DNA from: Nectonema munidae
Taxonomy: Eukaryota; Nematomorpha; Nectonematoida; Nectonematidae
Assembly: GCA_030549495.1 (NCBI GenBank)
Contig: JAUIRK010000257.1
Location: 1 to 64,000, forward strand
Length of the DNA stretch: 64,000 bases
Reading direction: 5' to 3'
In this document: positions 36,580 to 49,800 of the stretch, one piece after another
Layout: each line of letters begins with the position of its first letter
How positions within the stretch are numbered: position 1 is the first letter of the stretch
Made by a program: the position numbers and the translations under genes
The notes under the pieces: model-generated
The model's database searches: none
Told to the model about the DNA's origin: nothing
What the model saw: only the letters and a program-made list of their open reading frames with translations

Positions 36580-38329
36580 ATGAGCTCCTCAAGTTTTTAT
36601 ACAAGTAGTGATGAAGGAGAAACCTCTGGTTCTGACGTTTTTTCAAATAGTGAATATGAAATTCAAAATTCAGTTGATAGCGAAGGGCAAACAGATTCAA
36701 GCGATGAAGAAACGGCTCTTTGCGAAGATGTGTCCCTTGTAGCACCAGATGGAACCCAATTTTTTTGGGAACCGAGAGAGATTTGTGGGAGAAGATCATC
36801 AACTAATATCATCTCAAGTAGACCAGGTCCAAAAGATACGGCAAAAAATTTGAAAGATCCTTTGAAAATTTTTAATCTTTTTTTCACTGAATCTCTTTTG
36901 AACCATATTTTTGTCTGCACAAAAGAAAGAATGGAAGAAAACTACAAGTAATTTTCTATTAGAAAACATTATTTAGTTAAATGTTTTTTTTGTAGAAGTC
37001 CTAATTGTTTGTTGTAGAACCTCAAAAGTTTATATGAAAGGTTTTCAATGGAACATTTGCTAGCATACTTAGCCTCTATTCTTTACATTGGGCAGTCTAA
37101 AGATCAGCAGATTGATGTCAAACATCTTTTTTCTGAAAAGTATGGAACCCCTTTTTTAAAAGCTGCAATCAGTAGAGACGTATTCATTCTTATTCGTACC
37201 TTTATAAGATTTGATTCAAGAACTACAAGAAATAGTTCAGATAAATTAGCTCCGATAAGATACTTACAAAATTTTTTCCTCGAAAACTTTCATAAATATT
37301 GGTCACCATCTAATTGCGTTACAATTGACGAGCAGCTCGTCAAGTATAGAGGCAGGTCACCTATAAAAGTATACGACCCATCCAAGCCAGGTCGATATGG
37401 TATGAAAATTTATCACTGTGTAGACTCGTCCAGTTTTTTTGTTTTTTTGTAGCGAAATTTATGAAAGTGGTTTAGACGACAGCGATCATTTTAAACCCAA
37501 TAATATAGTAAAAAGATTGGTAAATATTTCTTGCTTACCGACCGGTATTGGTATTTATGCAGATAGGTTTTTTATGTCCCAGGATTTGTGTAATTGGGCT
37601 AAAAATCAAAACTATACAATCTGTAGTACGGTAAGAAGTAATAGAAGGTTCATGCCGCATGTAGTCCGTCCAGCGCATTTAAAAGGTCTGGGTTTGAATG
37701 ATTGTGAGAGTAGATTTTTATATTCAGAAACCTCTTCGTTAACAGTTTATATACCGGAAAAACATTCTAAAAAAAACTTCAAACCAGTCTATGTGTTATC
37801 TAGTCAACATCTATCACAAATAGATACTTTTGGGCCCAGAAAAAAGCCTCAAACTATTCTAGATTATAATAGGTTTAAATCTGGAGTGGATGTTTTTAAC
37901 AGAATGGCAAGAAATTACAGCTGTTATAAGTCCTCTAGACGTTGGCCAGTTGCAATTTTTACAAATTTTCTTGATATTGCAGTTAATAATAGCTGGGTAA
38001 TTATGAGAGCTAATGATTCAGATGCATACCCGTCAGTTTCAAGAGGAGGAAGAAAATGCTTTATAAAACACCTTTCTCTACTTTTAGCTGAAAAATGCAT
38101 GTTGATTAGAAGTCAAAGTTCATTTACTCGCTTATCTACGAGAAACTTATTATCTTTTTACGGGTTTTTTGATGTTGACGAGAACCCAACTACATCAGTT
38201 CAACGAGGATATTGCTCTTTTATTGATTGTAGGCCAAGAAAAAGGGGAACACGAAAATGCAGTGTATGTGGAAAAATCATTTGTAAAAGCCATACTTTAT
38301 TTATGTGTAAAAAGTGCAGAAACACATAA
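36580..38329 (+). pseudogene. piggyBac transposase, copy 1
   Basis: The ATG at 36,580 opens an acidic, serine-rich N-terminus and a conserved start (LKDPLKIFNLFFT); the frame closes after ENYK at 36,951. A second frame (37,048-37,452) holds the first catalytic block NCVTIDEQLVKYRGRSP. A third frame (37,439-38,329) holds IGIYADRFFMS and FKSGVDVFNRM, with the other catalytic aspartates, and ends in a cysteine-rich finger (CSVCGKIICKSH, then CKKC). The first break may be an intron: donor GTAATT at 36,948, with an AG ending at 37,028 that would restore the frame. The second is a shift in a T-rich run near 37,435-37,449. Copy 2 has the same breaks. Confidence 0.9.
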
Positions 38330-38846
38330 TAATTGTAAATATTTACGAATTTTTTATTATAATACTCGTGTGTTGTATTTTTATAATAGTTGAATAAATG
38401 TTAGTTCATTTTTTTTTATATATTTGAAAAAAACTAAATATTAATCTATGATTAATATGCCTTTTTTGCATATGAAGTAGCGTTTGTTGAAATAATTTAA
38501 CAAATAATATAATAGATGAATTTAAAATTTTTTCATAGATATGTATATCTAATAAGTGTAAACGTTATGGAAGTTCGAATGCAATTTTTATTTTTATTAT
38601 AGATGACGTTAACTAAAACAAACTCTTTTTTATTATAGATGGCGTTAATTCTAAAATAAGTTTTTTGATTTTTTTCGTATAAAAAACATGGAAACATATC
38701 AAACTGAACAAAAACATTCTTAAAAGGACTTTGATATGCTAAAGCTTTATTAAAAAAAAGAAATATACTTTTTTTAAAAATTGGAGTAAAACTCCCATTA
38801 ACCGTCCTTAGTGTTGCTCTAAAAAGTTCCGTCCTGCTAAGGTTAA

Positions 38847-39091
38847 GGTTACAACTTAAGTTTTTCATAAAAACATATTAATTTTAGATGGCGTTAAATT
38901 TAAATTTCGTATAAATTACTATAAATATTTTTTCATGTGGTGAAAATTTTATATTTCTTTTTATCTTTAAAACCCATTAAAAAAAATAAAATACCACCAA
39001 GTTAGCATATCGACTAGCTATATTTTTCTATCAGAAAAAGAGATTTTAAATATTTACTAGCCAAAAAAAGTCCTACTCCGTCCTTCTAAGG
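38847..39091 (-). repeat. Segment A, inverted copy between the two piggyBac bodies
   Basis: Base for base, this is the reverse complement of 35,644-35,888, 245 bp long, flanked by TTAA at 38,843-38,846 and 39,092-39,095. The tip CCTTAGAAGG, which should face outwards on the left of copy 2, therefore touches body B instead. Confidence 0.95.
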
Positions 39092-39095
39092 TTAA

Positions 39096-42046
39096 ACAAG
39101 TTATAAAAATATAAATTTGAAGTGGATTTCAAATTTAGAATTTTTTTCTGAGGATTATTTTTGAAACACATGACGTTCGAAAATCATGTTTCTATTATTT
39201 CCTTCGCTTTGGGTATTATAGCAAGTCTTTCATTATTAGCTAATAACAAAACAAACAAGCGTACGAATATGTAGTTTTGTGAAAAAAACTATATTGTTCA
39301 ATATTCAAAACTTTGTTTTCATAAATTTGTTTTCCATAGTGCAAAATATTATATATAAAAAATTAAAAAGAAGAACTATAATATTTTTTTTATTTACAAA
39401 GAAAAAAGAAGTAACAAAACAAACAAACGTATGATTATGTAGTTTTGTGAAAAAATTATATTGATCACTATTCAAAACTTTGTTTTTATAAATTTATTTT
39501 TCTACAGTGCAAAATATTTTATAAAAAGTAAAAAAGATTAAAAAAATTAGATAAGCTTTTTAGATCGATATGTTGAACAGCGCATGGTTGCGTACTTGAA
39601 TAAAAAAATGAAGAGAATGGACTCCTTATTGAATTTGTGTCATGGTATTATCTGGGTAATAAAAGACACATCATACAACGCAGAAATAAATCAAAATATG
39701 ATTTCAAACACAAAGAACTCTTACTTGATATTTCTTGACAAGCTTCATTTGGATTTCCTAAGTTACTTCGCAAAATTTTATTATGAGCTCCTCAAGTTTT
39801 TATACAAGTAGTGATGAAGGAGAAACCTCTGGTTCTGACGTTTTTTCAAATAGTGAATATGAAATTCAAAATTCAGTTGATAGCGAAGGGCAAACAGATT
39901 CAAGCGATGAAGAAACGGCTCTTTGCGAAGATGTGTCCCTTGTAGCACCAGATGGAACCCAATTTTTTTGGGAACCGAGAGAGATTTGTGGAAGAAGATC
40001 ATCAACTAATATCATCTCAAGTAGACCAGGTCCAAAAGATACGGCAAAAAATTTGAAAGATCCTTTGAAAATTTTTAATCTTTTTTTCACTGAATCTCTT
40101 TTGAACCATATTTTTGTCTGCACAAAAGAAAGAATGGAAGAAAACTACAAGTAATTTTCTATTAGAAAACATTATTTAGTTAAATGTTTTTTTTGTAGAA
40201 GTCCTAATTGTTTGTTGTAGAACCTCAAAAGTTTATATGAAAGGTTTTCAATGGAACATTTGCTAGCATACTTAGCCTGTATTCTTTACATTGGGCAGTC
40301 TAAAGATCAGCAGATTGATGTCAAACATCTTTTTTCTGAAAAGTATGGAACCCCTTTTTTAAAAGCTGCAATCAGTAGAGACGTATTCATTCTTATTCGT
40401 ACCTTTATAAGATTTGATTCAAGAACTACAAGAAATAGTTCAGATAAATTAGCTCCGATAAGATACTTACAAAATTTTTTCCTCGAAAACTTTCATAAAT
40501 ATTGGTCACCATCTAATTGCGTTACAATTGACGAGCAGCTCGTCAAGTATAGAGGCAGGTCACCTATAAAAGTATACGACCCATCCAAGCCAGGTCGATA
40601 TGGTATGAAAATTTATCACTGTGTAGACTCGTCCAGTTTTTTTGTTTTTTTGTAGCGAAATTTATGAAAGTGGTTTAGACGACAGCGATCATTTTAAACC
40701 CAATAATATAGTAAAAAGATTGGTAAATATTTCTTGCTTACCGACCGGTATTGGTATTTATGCAGATAGGTTTTTTATGTCCCAGGATTTGTGTAATTGG
40801 GCTAAAAATCAAAACTATACAATCTGTAGTACGGTAAGAAGTAATAGAAGGTTCATGCCGCATGTAGTCCGTCCAGCGCATTTAAAAGGTCTGGGTTTGA
40901 ATGATTGTGAGAGTAGATTTTTATATTCAGAAACCTCTTCGTTAACAGTTTATATACCGGAAAAACATTCTAAAAAAAACTTCAAACCAGTCTATGTGTT
41001 ATCTAGTCAACATCTATCACAAATAGATACTTTTGGGCCCAGAAAAAAGCCTCAAACTATTCTAGATTATAATAGGTTTAAATCTGGAGTGGATGTTTTT
41101 AACAGAATGGCAAGAAATTACAGCTGTTATAAGTCCTCTAGACGTTGGCCAGTTGCAATTTTTACAAATTTTCTTGATATTGCAGTTAATAATAGCTGGG
41201 TAATTATGAGAGCTAATGATTCAGATGCATACCCGTCAGTTTCAAGAGGAGGAAGAAAATGCTTTATAAAACACCTTTCTCTACTTTTAGCTGAAAAATG
41301 CATGTTGATTAGAAGTCAAAGTTCATTTACTCGCTTATCTACGAGAAACTTATTATCTTTTTACGGGTTTTTTGATGTTGACGAGAACCCAACTACATCA
41401 GTTCAACGAGGATATTGCTCTTTTATTGATTGTAGGCCAAGAAAAAGGGGAACACGAAAATGCAGTGTATGTGGAAAAATCATTTGTAAAAGCCATACTT
41501 TATTTATGTGTAAAAAGTGCAGAAACACATAATAATTGTAAATATTTACGAATTTTTTATTATAATACTCGTGTGTTGTATTTTTATAATAGTTGAATAA
41601 ATGTTAGTTCATTTTTTTTTTATATATTTGAAAAAAACTAAATATTAATCTATGATTAATATGCCTTTTTTGCATATGAAGTAGCGTTTGTTGAAATAAT
41701 TTAACAAATAATATAATAGATGAATTTAAAATTTTTTCATAGATATGTATATCTAATAAGTGTAAACGTTATGGAAGTTCGAATGCAATTTTTATTTTTA
41801 TTATAGATGACGTTAACTAAAACAAACTCTTTTTTATTATAGATGGCGTTAATTCTAAAATAAGTTTTTTGATTTTTTTCGTATAAAAAACATGGAAACA
41901 TATCAAACTGAACAAAAACATTCTTAAAAGGACTTTGATATGCTAAAGCTTTATTAAAAAAAAGAAATATACTTTTTTTAAAAATTGGAGTAAAACTCCC
42001 ATTAACCGTCCTTAGTGTTGCTCTAAAAAGTTCCGTCCTGCTAAGG
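39096..42046 (+). mobile_element. piggyBac body B, copy 2
   Basis: This repeats 35,893-38,842 with only a handful of differences, for example G to A in the Gly-Arg stretch near 39,992, a Ser-to-Cys change near 40,279 and one extra T in a T-run near 41,620. It ends with the tip CCGTCCTGCTAAGG and TTAA (42,047-42,050). It has no correctly oriented left tip, because the A segment on its left is inverted. The near identity shows that the duplication is recent. Confidence 0.92.
39783..41532 (+). pseudogene. piggyBac transposase, copy 2
   Basis: This is the same gene as copy 1, with the same three frames (39,783-40,154, 40,251-40,655 and 40,642-41,532). It has the same candidate intron and the same frame change at the T-rich run near 40,640. 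Catalytic blocks TIDEQLV, YADRFF and SGVDVFN and the C-terminal cysteine finger are all present. Because both copies carry the same interruptions, these either predate the duplication or are tolerated by splicing and frameshifting. Confidence 0.9.
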
Positions 42047-42050
42047 TTAA

Positions 42051-43588
42051 AACGGGCAACTCAAAAATTTACTTTTATAAACTCTACTTTATATTATTGT
42101 ATTTTTTAGTAAATAAGATTACCCATAACTATTGTAAATCACTATAACGATATCGTAAAATTTAAGCATAATGATGTTAAATTGTTTATGGCGCTTGTTC
42201 TTTGTTTTGATCACTTTTTTTGATTTTGTAACTTATGATACCTGTTATAAACTTGTTTTACATAGATATTCTTTATCGCGTTAACATATTTATAAATATT
42301 TAATTTTTAATTTATTTTTAAAAAAAAACTAAACTCGGAAAGAATTGATTATTATTATTTGAACTATACGAGTAAGAATGCTCAACTTTATACTACAAAC
42401 AAATTTAAAAACAATTATAAGCAAATAAATTCTAAATACCAATCAAAATTGAAAGAATCGACACGTATAAAGCGTTATCAGATGCAAAAAAGAAGACATT
42501 TTGATAAGGTGGAAGGAAAGGGAAGAGAATTGATCACTTTTATGAAGTTTGGCGAAAAATTTTAACAATACTGACCAGTTAATCAAGAATAGGAGTTGAG
42601 GATAAAATTTTAATAAGAACAAAAGAATTAATTTGGATCCAGAAGCAGTTGAAGATTTGATAATGGTTGGTGAAAATATTAAATTTATAGCTTTTAAAAT
42701 TTATTTTTATTTAAAATTCATACATCTCAATAATTTTGAAAATAACATGTTTGTGAATTTTACCCTGTCTCCGCACCGTTCTCACGGAAGGAAAAGTTCT
42801 CTCCTCTCCGGCTTCCTAAATCGCCCGTGGCAGAATTCTGGTACAGGGACATTAAAAATAAATTTATTATAAAACTTAAAATGGTGTAATTTAAAGTCAA
42901 AAATGAACATTTTTACTTTGCAGTGAAAATTTCGTGATCAAACTTAAAAAACAAACCTAAGAAAGTATTCTAGATGAATTTTTCTTGAAATTATGTGAAT
43001 GAAAAAATTATCTTTCGAAAGGGGTCTCAAAAAAGTAGGTATATTTTTAATGTCAATATATTTTGACTGGTTAAATACACTATTCAAAAATTTTCACAAA
43101 AAATCATAAAAATCAAATATCAGACAAGTAGTTGTCAGCCTTTTACTCCACGGGAGCCATTTGATCATTTTCGTTCAAAATAAATAATCATAATATAATA
43201 ACGAAAATCTTCAAATTTCTTTCTTATCAGTGTTCTGTCACGACCACTGGAGAAGACCAACAATCTTTACAAAGAACATCTTGACAGTGGAGTTATCGGA
43301 TTTAATATAAAATAAAAATGCTGCTTGATTTTTATACTTAAATAATAGATTTATCTCTTCTGATCTCCTCAAATCCCCCTCAAAAAATAATGAAATAAAT
43401 GTCTCAAAAATTCTGTTATTAGGACTATTTTATTTTTATTTTTTTTAACAAAATTATCTGAAAAATCTTTTGATCGAATGATAAATTAGGATGAAACAAA
43501 AGATTCAAATTAAAATATTTTAAATCGAATCCAGGTTGCACACTTTGGGTGCGTAGAAAGAAAAATGCAACAACAAGTGTAATAAAAA
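42051..43588. other. No supported gene
   Basis: AT-rich spacer between the piggyBac tandem and the 3' end of FAF2. A GC-richer island at 42,765-42,855 (CTCCGCACCGTTCTCACGG) has no identified origin. A lysine-rich 68-codon frame at 42,359-42,565 has no domain. Confidence 0.45.
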
Positions 43589-43604
43589 TAGAATATTGAA
43601 AACA

Positions 43605-43610
43605 TTTATT
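43605..43610 (-). terminator. FAF2 polyadenylation signal
   Basis: AATAAA on the minus strand, about 105 bp past the FAF2 stop codon, with AT-rich sequence around it. It is the best-placed polyadenylation signal for the gene. Confidence 0.5.
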
Positions 43611-43712
43611 TTTAATTATTCCAAATATGTATAGCTAGCTATTTAGATATATTAACAAGGAAAATCAATTACACAAAAAGAGCATGAAAATGCGTAAAAT
43701 AAAGCGCCATAA

Positions 43713-43889
43713 CTATGAATTAGTATCTATAACATAAACAAGTAAGGAAGAATCTTTAGTGAGTCCTAAATCTTGAAAAGACATCTCTTCTTCATCGGGA
43801 TGCAGAGGGAGTTTTCTTTTAGGATAATTTGTATAAACTTCAAAATCACGAGGCGAATTTTCGTGGATGAATATGAAGTAGAATAAGGA
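43713..43889 (-). CDS. FAF2: FAF2 terminal exon: UBX domain, second part
   Basis: After acceptor TATTTTAG come 58 codons and a TAG stop at 43,713-43,715. The protein reads IHENSPRDFEVYTNYPKRKL, then SFQDLGLTKDSSLLVYVIDT. Human FAF2 has LKESPEKFQIEANFPRRVL, then LQEAGLSHTEVLFVQDL. The match to the UBX C-terminus is close and collinear. Confidence 0.9.
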   Translation of the reverse strand, partial: SLFYFIFIHENSPRDFEVYTNYPKRKLPLHPDEEEMSFQDLGLTKDSSLLVYVIDTNS

Positions 43890-46800
43890 CTAAAATATAA
43901 ATTTAATCAACGTTTAGTAGAAACTCAAATATTTTATAACATTTTGATTTTCTTATTTTTTTGAAGAACGAATAGGTGTTTGATATTTTTACAAACATAT
44001 TTTATACTTTTTATTTTCGTACTCATAAGCTTAAAAGATATGAGTTTTGTGCAATAGTCTCAGCAACAGTTAGAGCTACTGGAATCAGTTTAATATAATA
44101 TTGAAGCGAAAATTATAGTTTACAACTTTTACTTTTCAAAATTTTCTTGAAGAGTTAAACAAATTAGTGGATCTTTATTTTGACCTTTGACCACAAAAAA
44201 AAATATTTGAGGTAGAAATCAATTTGTTTGTAACTTTATCTAAAACTTGGTACATCTATATATTAAAATGGGTAAAAAAAATGGGAGAAACGTTTATATC
44301 ATTGGTTATAGTGCATAATGTGGGCACAATTAGCCAAAAATATGGAAGATTCGTTATTTATTTGTTAGAATTCATTGTCTTTCTAGCCTTTTTCATTTCT
44401 GTTTTAATTGATGTATAAGTTCGACGCGCAATTGTTATTCGACAAAAAGCACTTATAGATGGTAGCATCAAAAATAAGTTTATCAGGTTTTATCAGAGAA
44501 AAGTATCATTTCGTGCATAACCTAAAATGATTTAAATTGTTAATTATAACTCTCAATTGAGATAATTTGTTTTTTTTCAAAATAATAAAGCATGAATGAC
44601 CACAAAGAATTTCTGATTAGAGAAATTTCATTGATTGTTCATATTTCTGTATAGATTGATCTTGAATTCCATTCTATTTTGTTATTTAGCTTATTTTAAT
44701 TTTTAATATCTCACTTTTCATTGAAAAAACATCATATTATTACATTTCAAATATACATTTTTAGTTCTATTTTGTCTTTTTTCAATTCTAAATAGTCTTT
44801 TATCAATTCAATTTTAGATTTTTATAAATTTGAATTAAATTTATAAATATATTGAACACGTTTTCATTAACTAAAGAACTCTAATCTATATTTATTTTAT
44901 TTTATTAAAATTTTTACACAAATATTATTTGAATGTTTTCAACATTTTAAACTCTGTATCTAAGAGTTGAATTTCTTTCTTAAATAGATTTTATATTCAA
45001 AATTTAATATAAGTCCAAATTAAATAAATAGAGACGAATGCGCAAAATCTCGACTGTCGAAGTTGAATCAAAACATATCTATATAATAATACAATTGGAA
45101 CAAGACTATTTTTATGCAGAGAATATTTTTTGCTTGTTGTTAAAAAAATGTATATTCTGGATAAGGGTTTCATAAACTTTTTGTTTAAATCGAAACTGAA
45201 ATTCTAAAAAATTGGTTAATATGAAGTAAAAAATGTGAAAATTCTTTTTTTATATTTTAATTTGCATTCCTCATCAAATTCTATTTAAAAATTTTCTTCT
45301 ACAGATTCTATTTTACAAGATAAATCATTTATCATGGATTCTTCTATCTTGAGTTCAAAAAAATCCTCAATTCAGAACAACAAATAATCTTTCACCTAAG
45401 ATTTAATATCAGAAAAAAGTTGACTTTGGTTGAAGTATATCAAATTCTTATGTAAAAAGTAGAGATGTATCGATTGTGAAATTTTTTGTATCCACGGATG
45501 GGGATGTGAGGGTTAATTTTTTTAGAGGATATCATAATTGTTATTCTAAGCAAAGGAAAGTTTTATACTTTTTAAAAATTTAGAGAGATGTCAACGTGTA
45601 TGCTTATCATAAGGGCGTCATAAAAATTTTGGAGAGTAAAAATTAAAAAATTCCCAAAAAAACTTTGCGGTATATAGAAAAAAAAATGTTTAAAAATTTC
45701 GGATGTTAAAACTTAAAGGATCCGCGGAAATTTTTGTGGATAATTCGCATCCGCGAATGCGGATATTCGATACATCTCTAGTAAAAAGTAATACTAAGCT
45801 AAGGTAGTTTCCAAGACTTTGTGAAACTCCACTAGTTCTGCTCATTTCTTTTGAAACAACATACTTATGCCAGTTAGGATTTTGCGCCCTTTTATCAATT
45901 AAGACGAAATCTAGAAATCTCTTGAATGCATAGGCAGACATGCATCTTGCTATCAGCAACATAATTCCATGTTGCTAAATATAAACATAACTACCACGCC
46001 CCACCCATTCTCTACCATTCTAAATCCATCATTCAGCACGAGTGTGGATAAATCGTTCCACAGGCTAAAGATTCTAGCGCGCGCACACACATTGTATGCT
46101 ATAGAAAAAAATATGAAGGTAAACAGCAAAATACTTTAATGGAATCCAAGGAATTAAATTTTCTTGTAAGTCTTTCACCGGAAGGAAGTTTAACCAAAAC
46201 TCTAAGAACTTTTTCACCATTTACTAAATCATGACTAGGTTCTTCAGGCAACTTTGATCTGTACTCTTCCTTTATCTTAAAATTTTTGTAAGATATAATT
46301 TCCATCATTTAACTAAAACAACATATATAAATCCAATCTAGTAGTTTTAAAAAATAATTTTGCATGAAAAATATGAGATATATAAATCAGTCGTCTTAAT
46401 CATTTCATTATACAGCAAACACTGAGGATAGTGAAAACCTGTAAACATGGAATACATTTTCAAGGTGTCAATTTATTCTTGTAAAATGATATACGATCTT
46501 GCAGGACCTATTCACCTTAAGTGCCCTCTTTTTCACGTTGTCTACGTCTTTTTAACTTTGAAGAAATATTTTATTTTTAAATTTGGAATGCAAATTAAAT
46601 AAGAAAATTTTTTAAATTATAAATTAAAATTATTATAAAATTAAATTATCAAAATAGATATTTTAATTATCAAAATAGTAATATTATTGCACAAAGAAAA
46701 AACAAAATAAAACAAGTATTTTTTTACAATTTAAAAAGGTCGAAAATTAACATTTGCTTAATAGCATTTAAAGTAAAAAAGGAGGAGGTCATAGTTAAAT

Positions 46801-49800
46801 ATGATTTCCTTAAAGTAAAAATGGCATACATATTTATAGCAGGGTGTACATCTGGGAGCTTCAAGGAAGGAAAAAAGCCTTTCGCACCCCCCCCCCTAAT
46901 ATTTTTTAATTTTTTCAATTATTATATATCGTTTTTATAGTATTTAAAAGATTTCCTTCGTTTGTGAGTAGACTTTCCATATTACTTTTCTTGTTTTAAA
47001 GTTAAGTCTTAAAATGAATATTCAAATCTATTTTTTCCATTAATTTCCACTTCATTGATATAATAGTGCAAATTTAACCTTCGCAAGACGGAACGGGAGT
47101 TTTACGTCAATGGTAATTTTCAAACTAAATTTACGTCGACTATCTTATATAAAACCTATGTTAAAATTATAATGTAAATTTTCAAAAAACAACAAATTTT
47201 TCAAAAATAAAAACTGATAGTGAATAACTGTATATTTTTTTCTTCTGTAGATCTTTAACGCCATCTAAAGAAAGTAACTAAATTTCTTTTCACATTATGA
47301 ACTTTATTCATGAATAAAAGCATAATAAAATTAATTGAGCAAAAAACTTAAAATATTTAATTTGTTAGTTAGCATAAAAAGAGCAATTAAATCCACAACT
47401 TTGACAAAGTACTTTGTGTGTGCTTTCATATAGGCCTTTTGCATGTTGCGCACTTTCTTGTTCCTCTTTTTGGTCTCAAGTAGAAACAAAGCAATTCCAC
47501 GAGAAGAGGAAGCACTCAGGTATATCTTGTTGGATCCCGTAAAATGAAATAAGTTCCTTTGTGTTCTGTGGGTGAGAGGTCTTACATCTGTTCATCATTG
47601 AAAGGTGACTAAGTCTTAGACACAGTCTCTTATGAAGTCTTTCTCCCACCTTTTTGTACCGATGGAAATTTTCTGGAGCGTTGCTCTTGATGATGACCCA
47701 ACTGTTATAAGCTGATATGTCTAAATAATTACAAAACAAAAGAAAGGCCATCTCCTTGAAGCTTTGTAAGAAGTAAGTCTCTTAGCATTCGATTACAACT
47801 ATCAACGCCCGATTTAAATTTATTGTAATCGACAACAGTCTCCGGTTTACGTCTTGGACCTAACAAGTTGATGCTTCCCAAATGTTGAGACGACATTATA
47901 TAAACTACTTTGAAGTCTCTTTGTGAATGCTTGTGAGGAATGTAAGCAGTCAAGGATGCAAATTCTGTGTAAAGGAATTTACTCTCACAATCTTGTAAGG
48001 CGAGACTTTTTAGATGATCTGGTCTGAAAAGGTAAGGTATAAAGCGGCGATTAGCTCTTGCAGTGCCACAGACTGTGAGGTTTTGTTCTCGTGCCCATTT
48101 GCAAAGTTCATGAGAGGTAAAGACCTGTCCATGAATATGCCGCAACCTTTTGGCAACTCACAACTGCCACAAGTCTTTTTACAATTTCTTCAGAAGAAAA
48201 ATAAGTTTTATCTAGGAGACCAGGGACATAAATTTCGGGTTTGAGCACATAATAAGTTCTTGCGTCATTGCAGTGGTAGCATTTTATGCCATAGCGTCCT
48301 GGCTTGGATCGATCATAGATTCGTAAAGCCGTTCTTCCTCTAAATTTTATCAACTGTTCATCAACAGTTACGCAATCTTGCGGAGTATAGTACCTGCTGA
48401 ATATTTTATAAAAATGGTCGTGTAATTCTCTTATTGCTCCCAATTTATCTTCCTGATTTCTTTCACTTTTTTTGTCAAAGCGTATAAAACGATGGATAAG
48501 AAAAAACATATCTCGATTTATAGAAGCTTTTAAAAATGGCTCTCCATGCTTTTGAGAAAAGAGGTATTTTACATCTAATTTTTGATTTTTTGCCTGTCCA
48601 ATGTGTAGTAAACATGCAAAATAAGATAGTATGTCAGCAATACTGAACTTTTCAAAACAAAATTTAGTCTTTTGGAAAGTTTCAGGCATATTTCTAAAAC
48701 ACAAAAAAGATAATAAAATTACGAACAATATTTTTAAATAAATACTTTTCTCGGAGAGTCATCTTTTCATCATAAAAATAAAGTATAATAGCTTTTATAT
48801 TTTGGTATTACAAATAAAGATAATTTATTTAAATGTTTCTACCAAAATACATAAGCAATAAAAAGTTTTTTGAATGTCCAAGTAGTGTACTAAGCAAAAA
48901 ATTGAAAAATATAGCCCGAGAATTTAGACTAAAGTTTTAAAAGAAATTAAAAAATTTAAAATAAATTGTGTTTAAAATAAATTTTTTCATAGTTGACGTC
49001 AACCGATTAGATGAACAAAAAAGTAGCGTCTATTTGCACAAAAGTTTTAATAAGCAAAATAGTTACATTGATGTCAACTGTGACTAAAACTATTTAAAAT
49101 TAAATTTGACTCACGCATATGCCTCATCCATCTTTAATTTGGTACAGCGATAAATATGGGATATTGTTTCAACAGTAAAAAAAAGTTGAAAAATTTTCAA
49201 AGGATCAACTAAAGATTTAGCATCTCCTTTAGGACCATATGGTTCGGCGACAGTATCTCTAATATTAAAAGTTCCAGGTCTTCCAACATTCGTAGAAAAA
49301 GGATCCCATTGATAACGTGTACCGTCTGGAGCAAGTAAGAAATCTGAAACCGTTTCAGAAATATCTGACTCCTCAGATGAAGTAAAACTTTCAGAATAAG
49401 AAGTTATAGTGTTATAAGAAGAAACACTTGAAGACGACTGCATGACGGAGATAATAATCACACAGATTAGAAAACTGAGAAAATAAAATGAAAGTTTTTG
49501 ATTTGAGTGCAAAATGTATTTTATACACAAATGATTAGTGATGACATATTTGAAAAAATTCTCTGTGTGACATCACACAACACAGCTTTAATTTTGTTTA
49601 TATTCTACCTTCAATATGCTCGGATACAAAAATTAATCATGAAGATTATCCTACATTATATCAAGGTTAAAAACGACATCTCATGATAAACCAGACATAT
49701 ATTGATCATTATCCTTCTTGTAAATTTTTCTCATTTCTCAACGTATCTGTAGAATAAAATGCCTAATATACGTACACAATCATACAGTGTAAAATTAGAA

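Larger units (their letters stand above)
35644..38842 (+). mobile_element. piggyBac transposon, copy 1 of a tandem pair
   Basis: The copy runs from the tip CCTTAGAAGGACGG to CCGTCCTGCTAAGG and is flanked by TTAA (35,640-35,643 and 38,843-38,846). It consists of end segment A (35,644-35,888), an internal TTAA (35,889-35,892) and body B (35,893-38,842). The transposase is on the plus strand. The motif TTAACGCCATCT starts 194 bp from the left tip, and its inverse AGATGGCGTTAA ends 194 bp from the right tip. A shortened tip copy, CCGTCCTTAG, lies about 40 bp inside the right end. Confidence 0.92.

Noticed and set aside
36578-36920. Minus-strand frames opposite the piggyBac transposase start (and their copies near 39,781-40,123)
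   Set aside because: Antisense shadows of the transposase N-terminus.
45790-45962. Minus-strand frame with FKRFLDFVLIDKRAQNPNWH between two FAF2 exons, with usable splice sites
   Set aside because: It would also fit in phase, but the exon at 43,713-43,889 continues the UBX domain directly and matches FAF2 much better. Including this piece would disrupt the fold. It is at most a cryptic exon.
46888-46897. C10 run as a hAT MITE tip
   Set aside because: No matching partner tip or TSD could be found.
48014-48244. Plus-strand frame inside the second piggyBac
   Set aside because: Antisense shadow of the transposase core.
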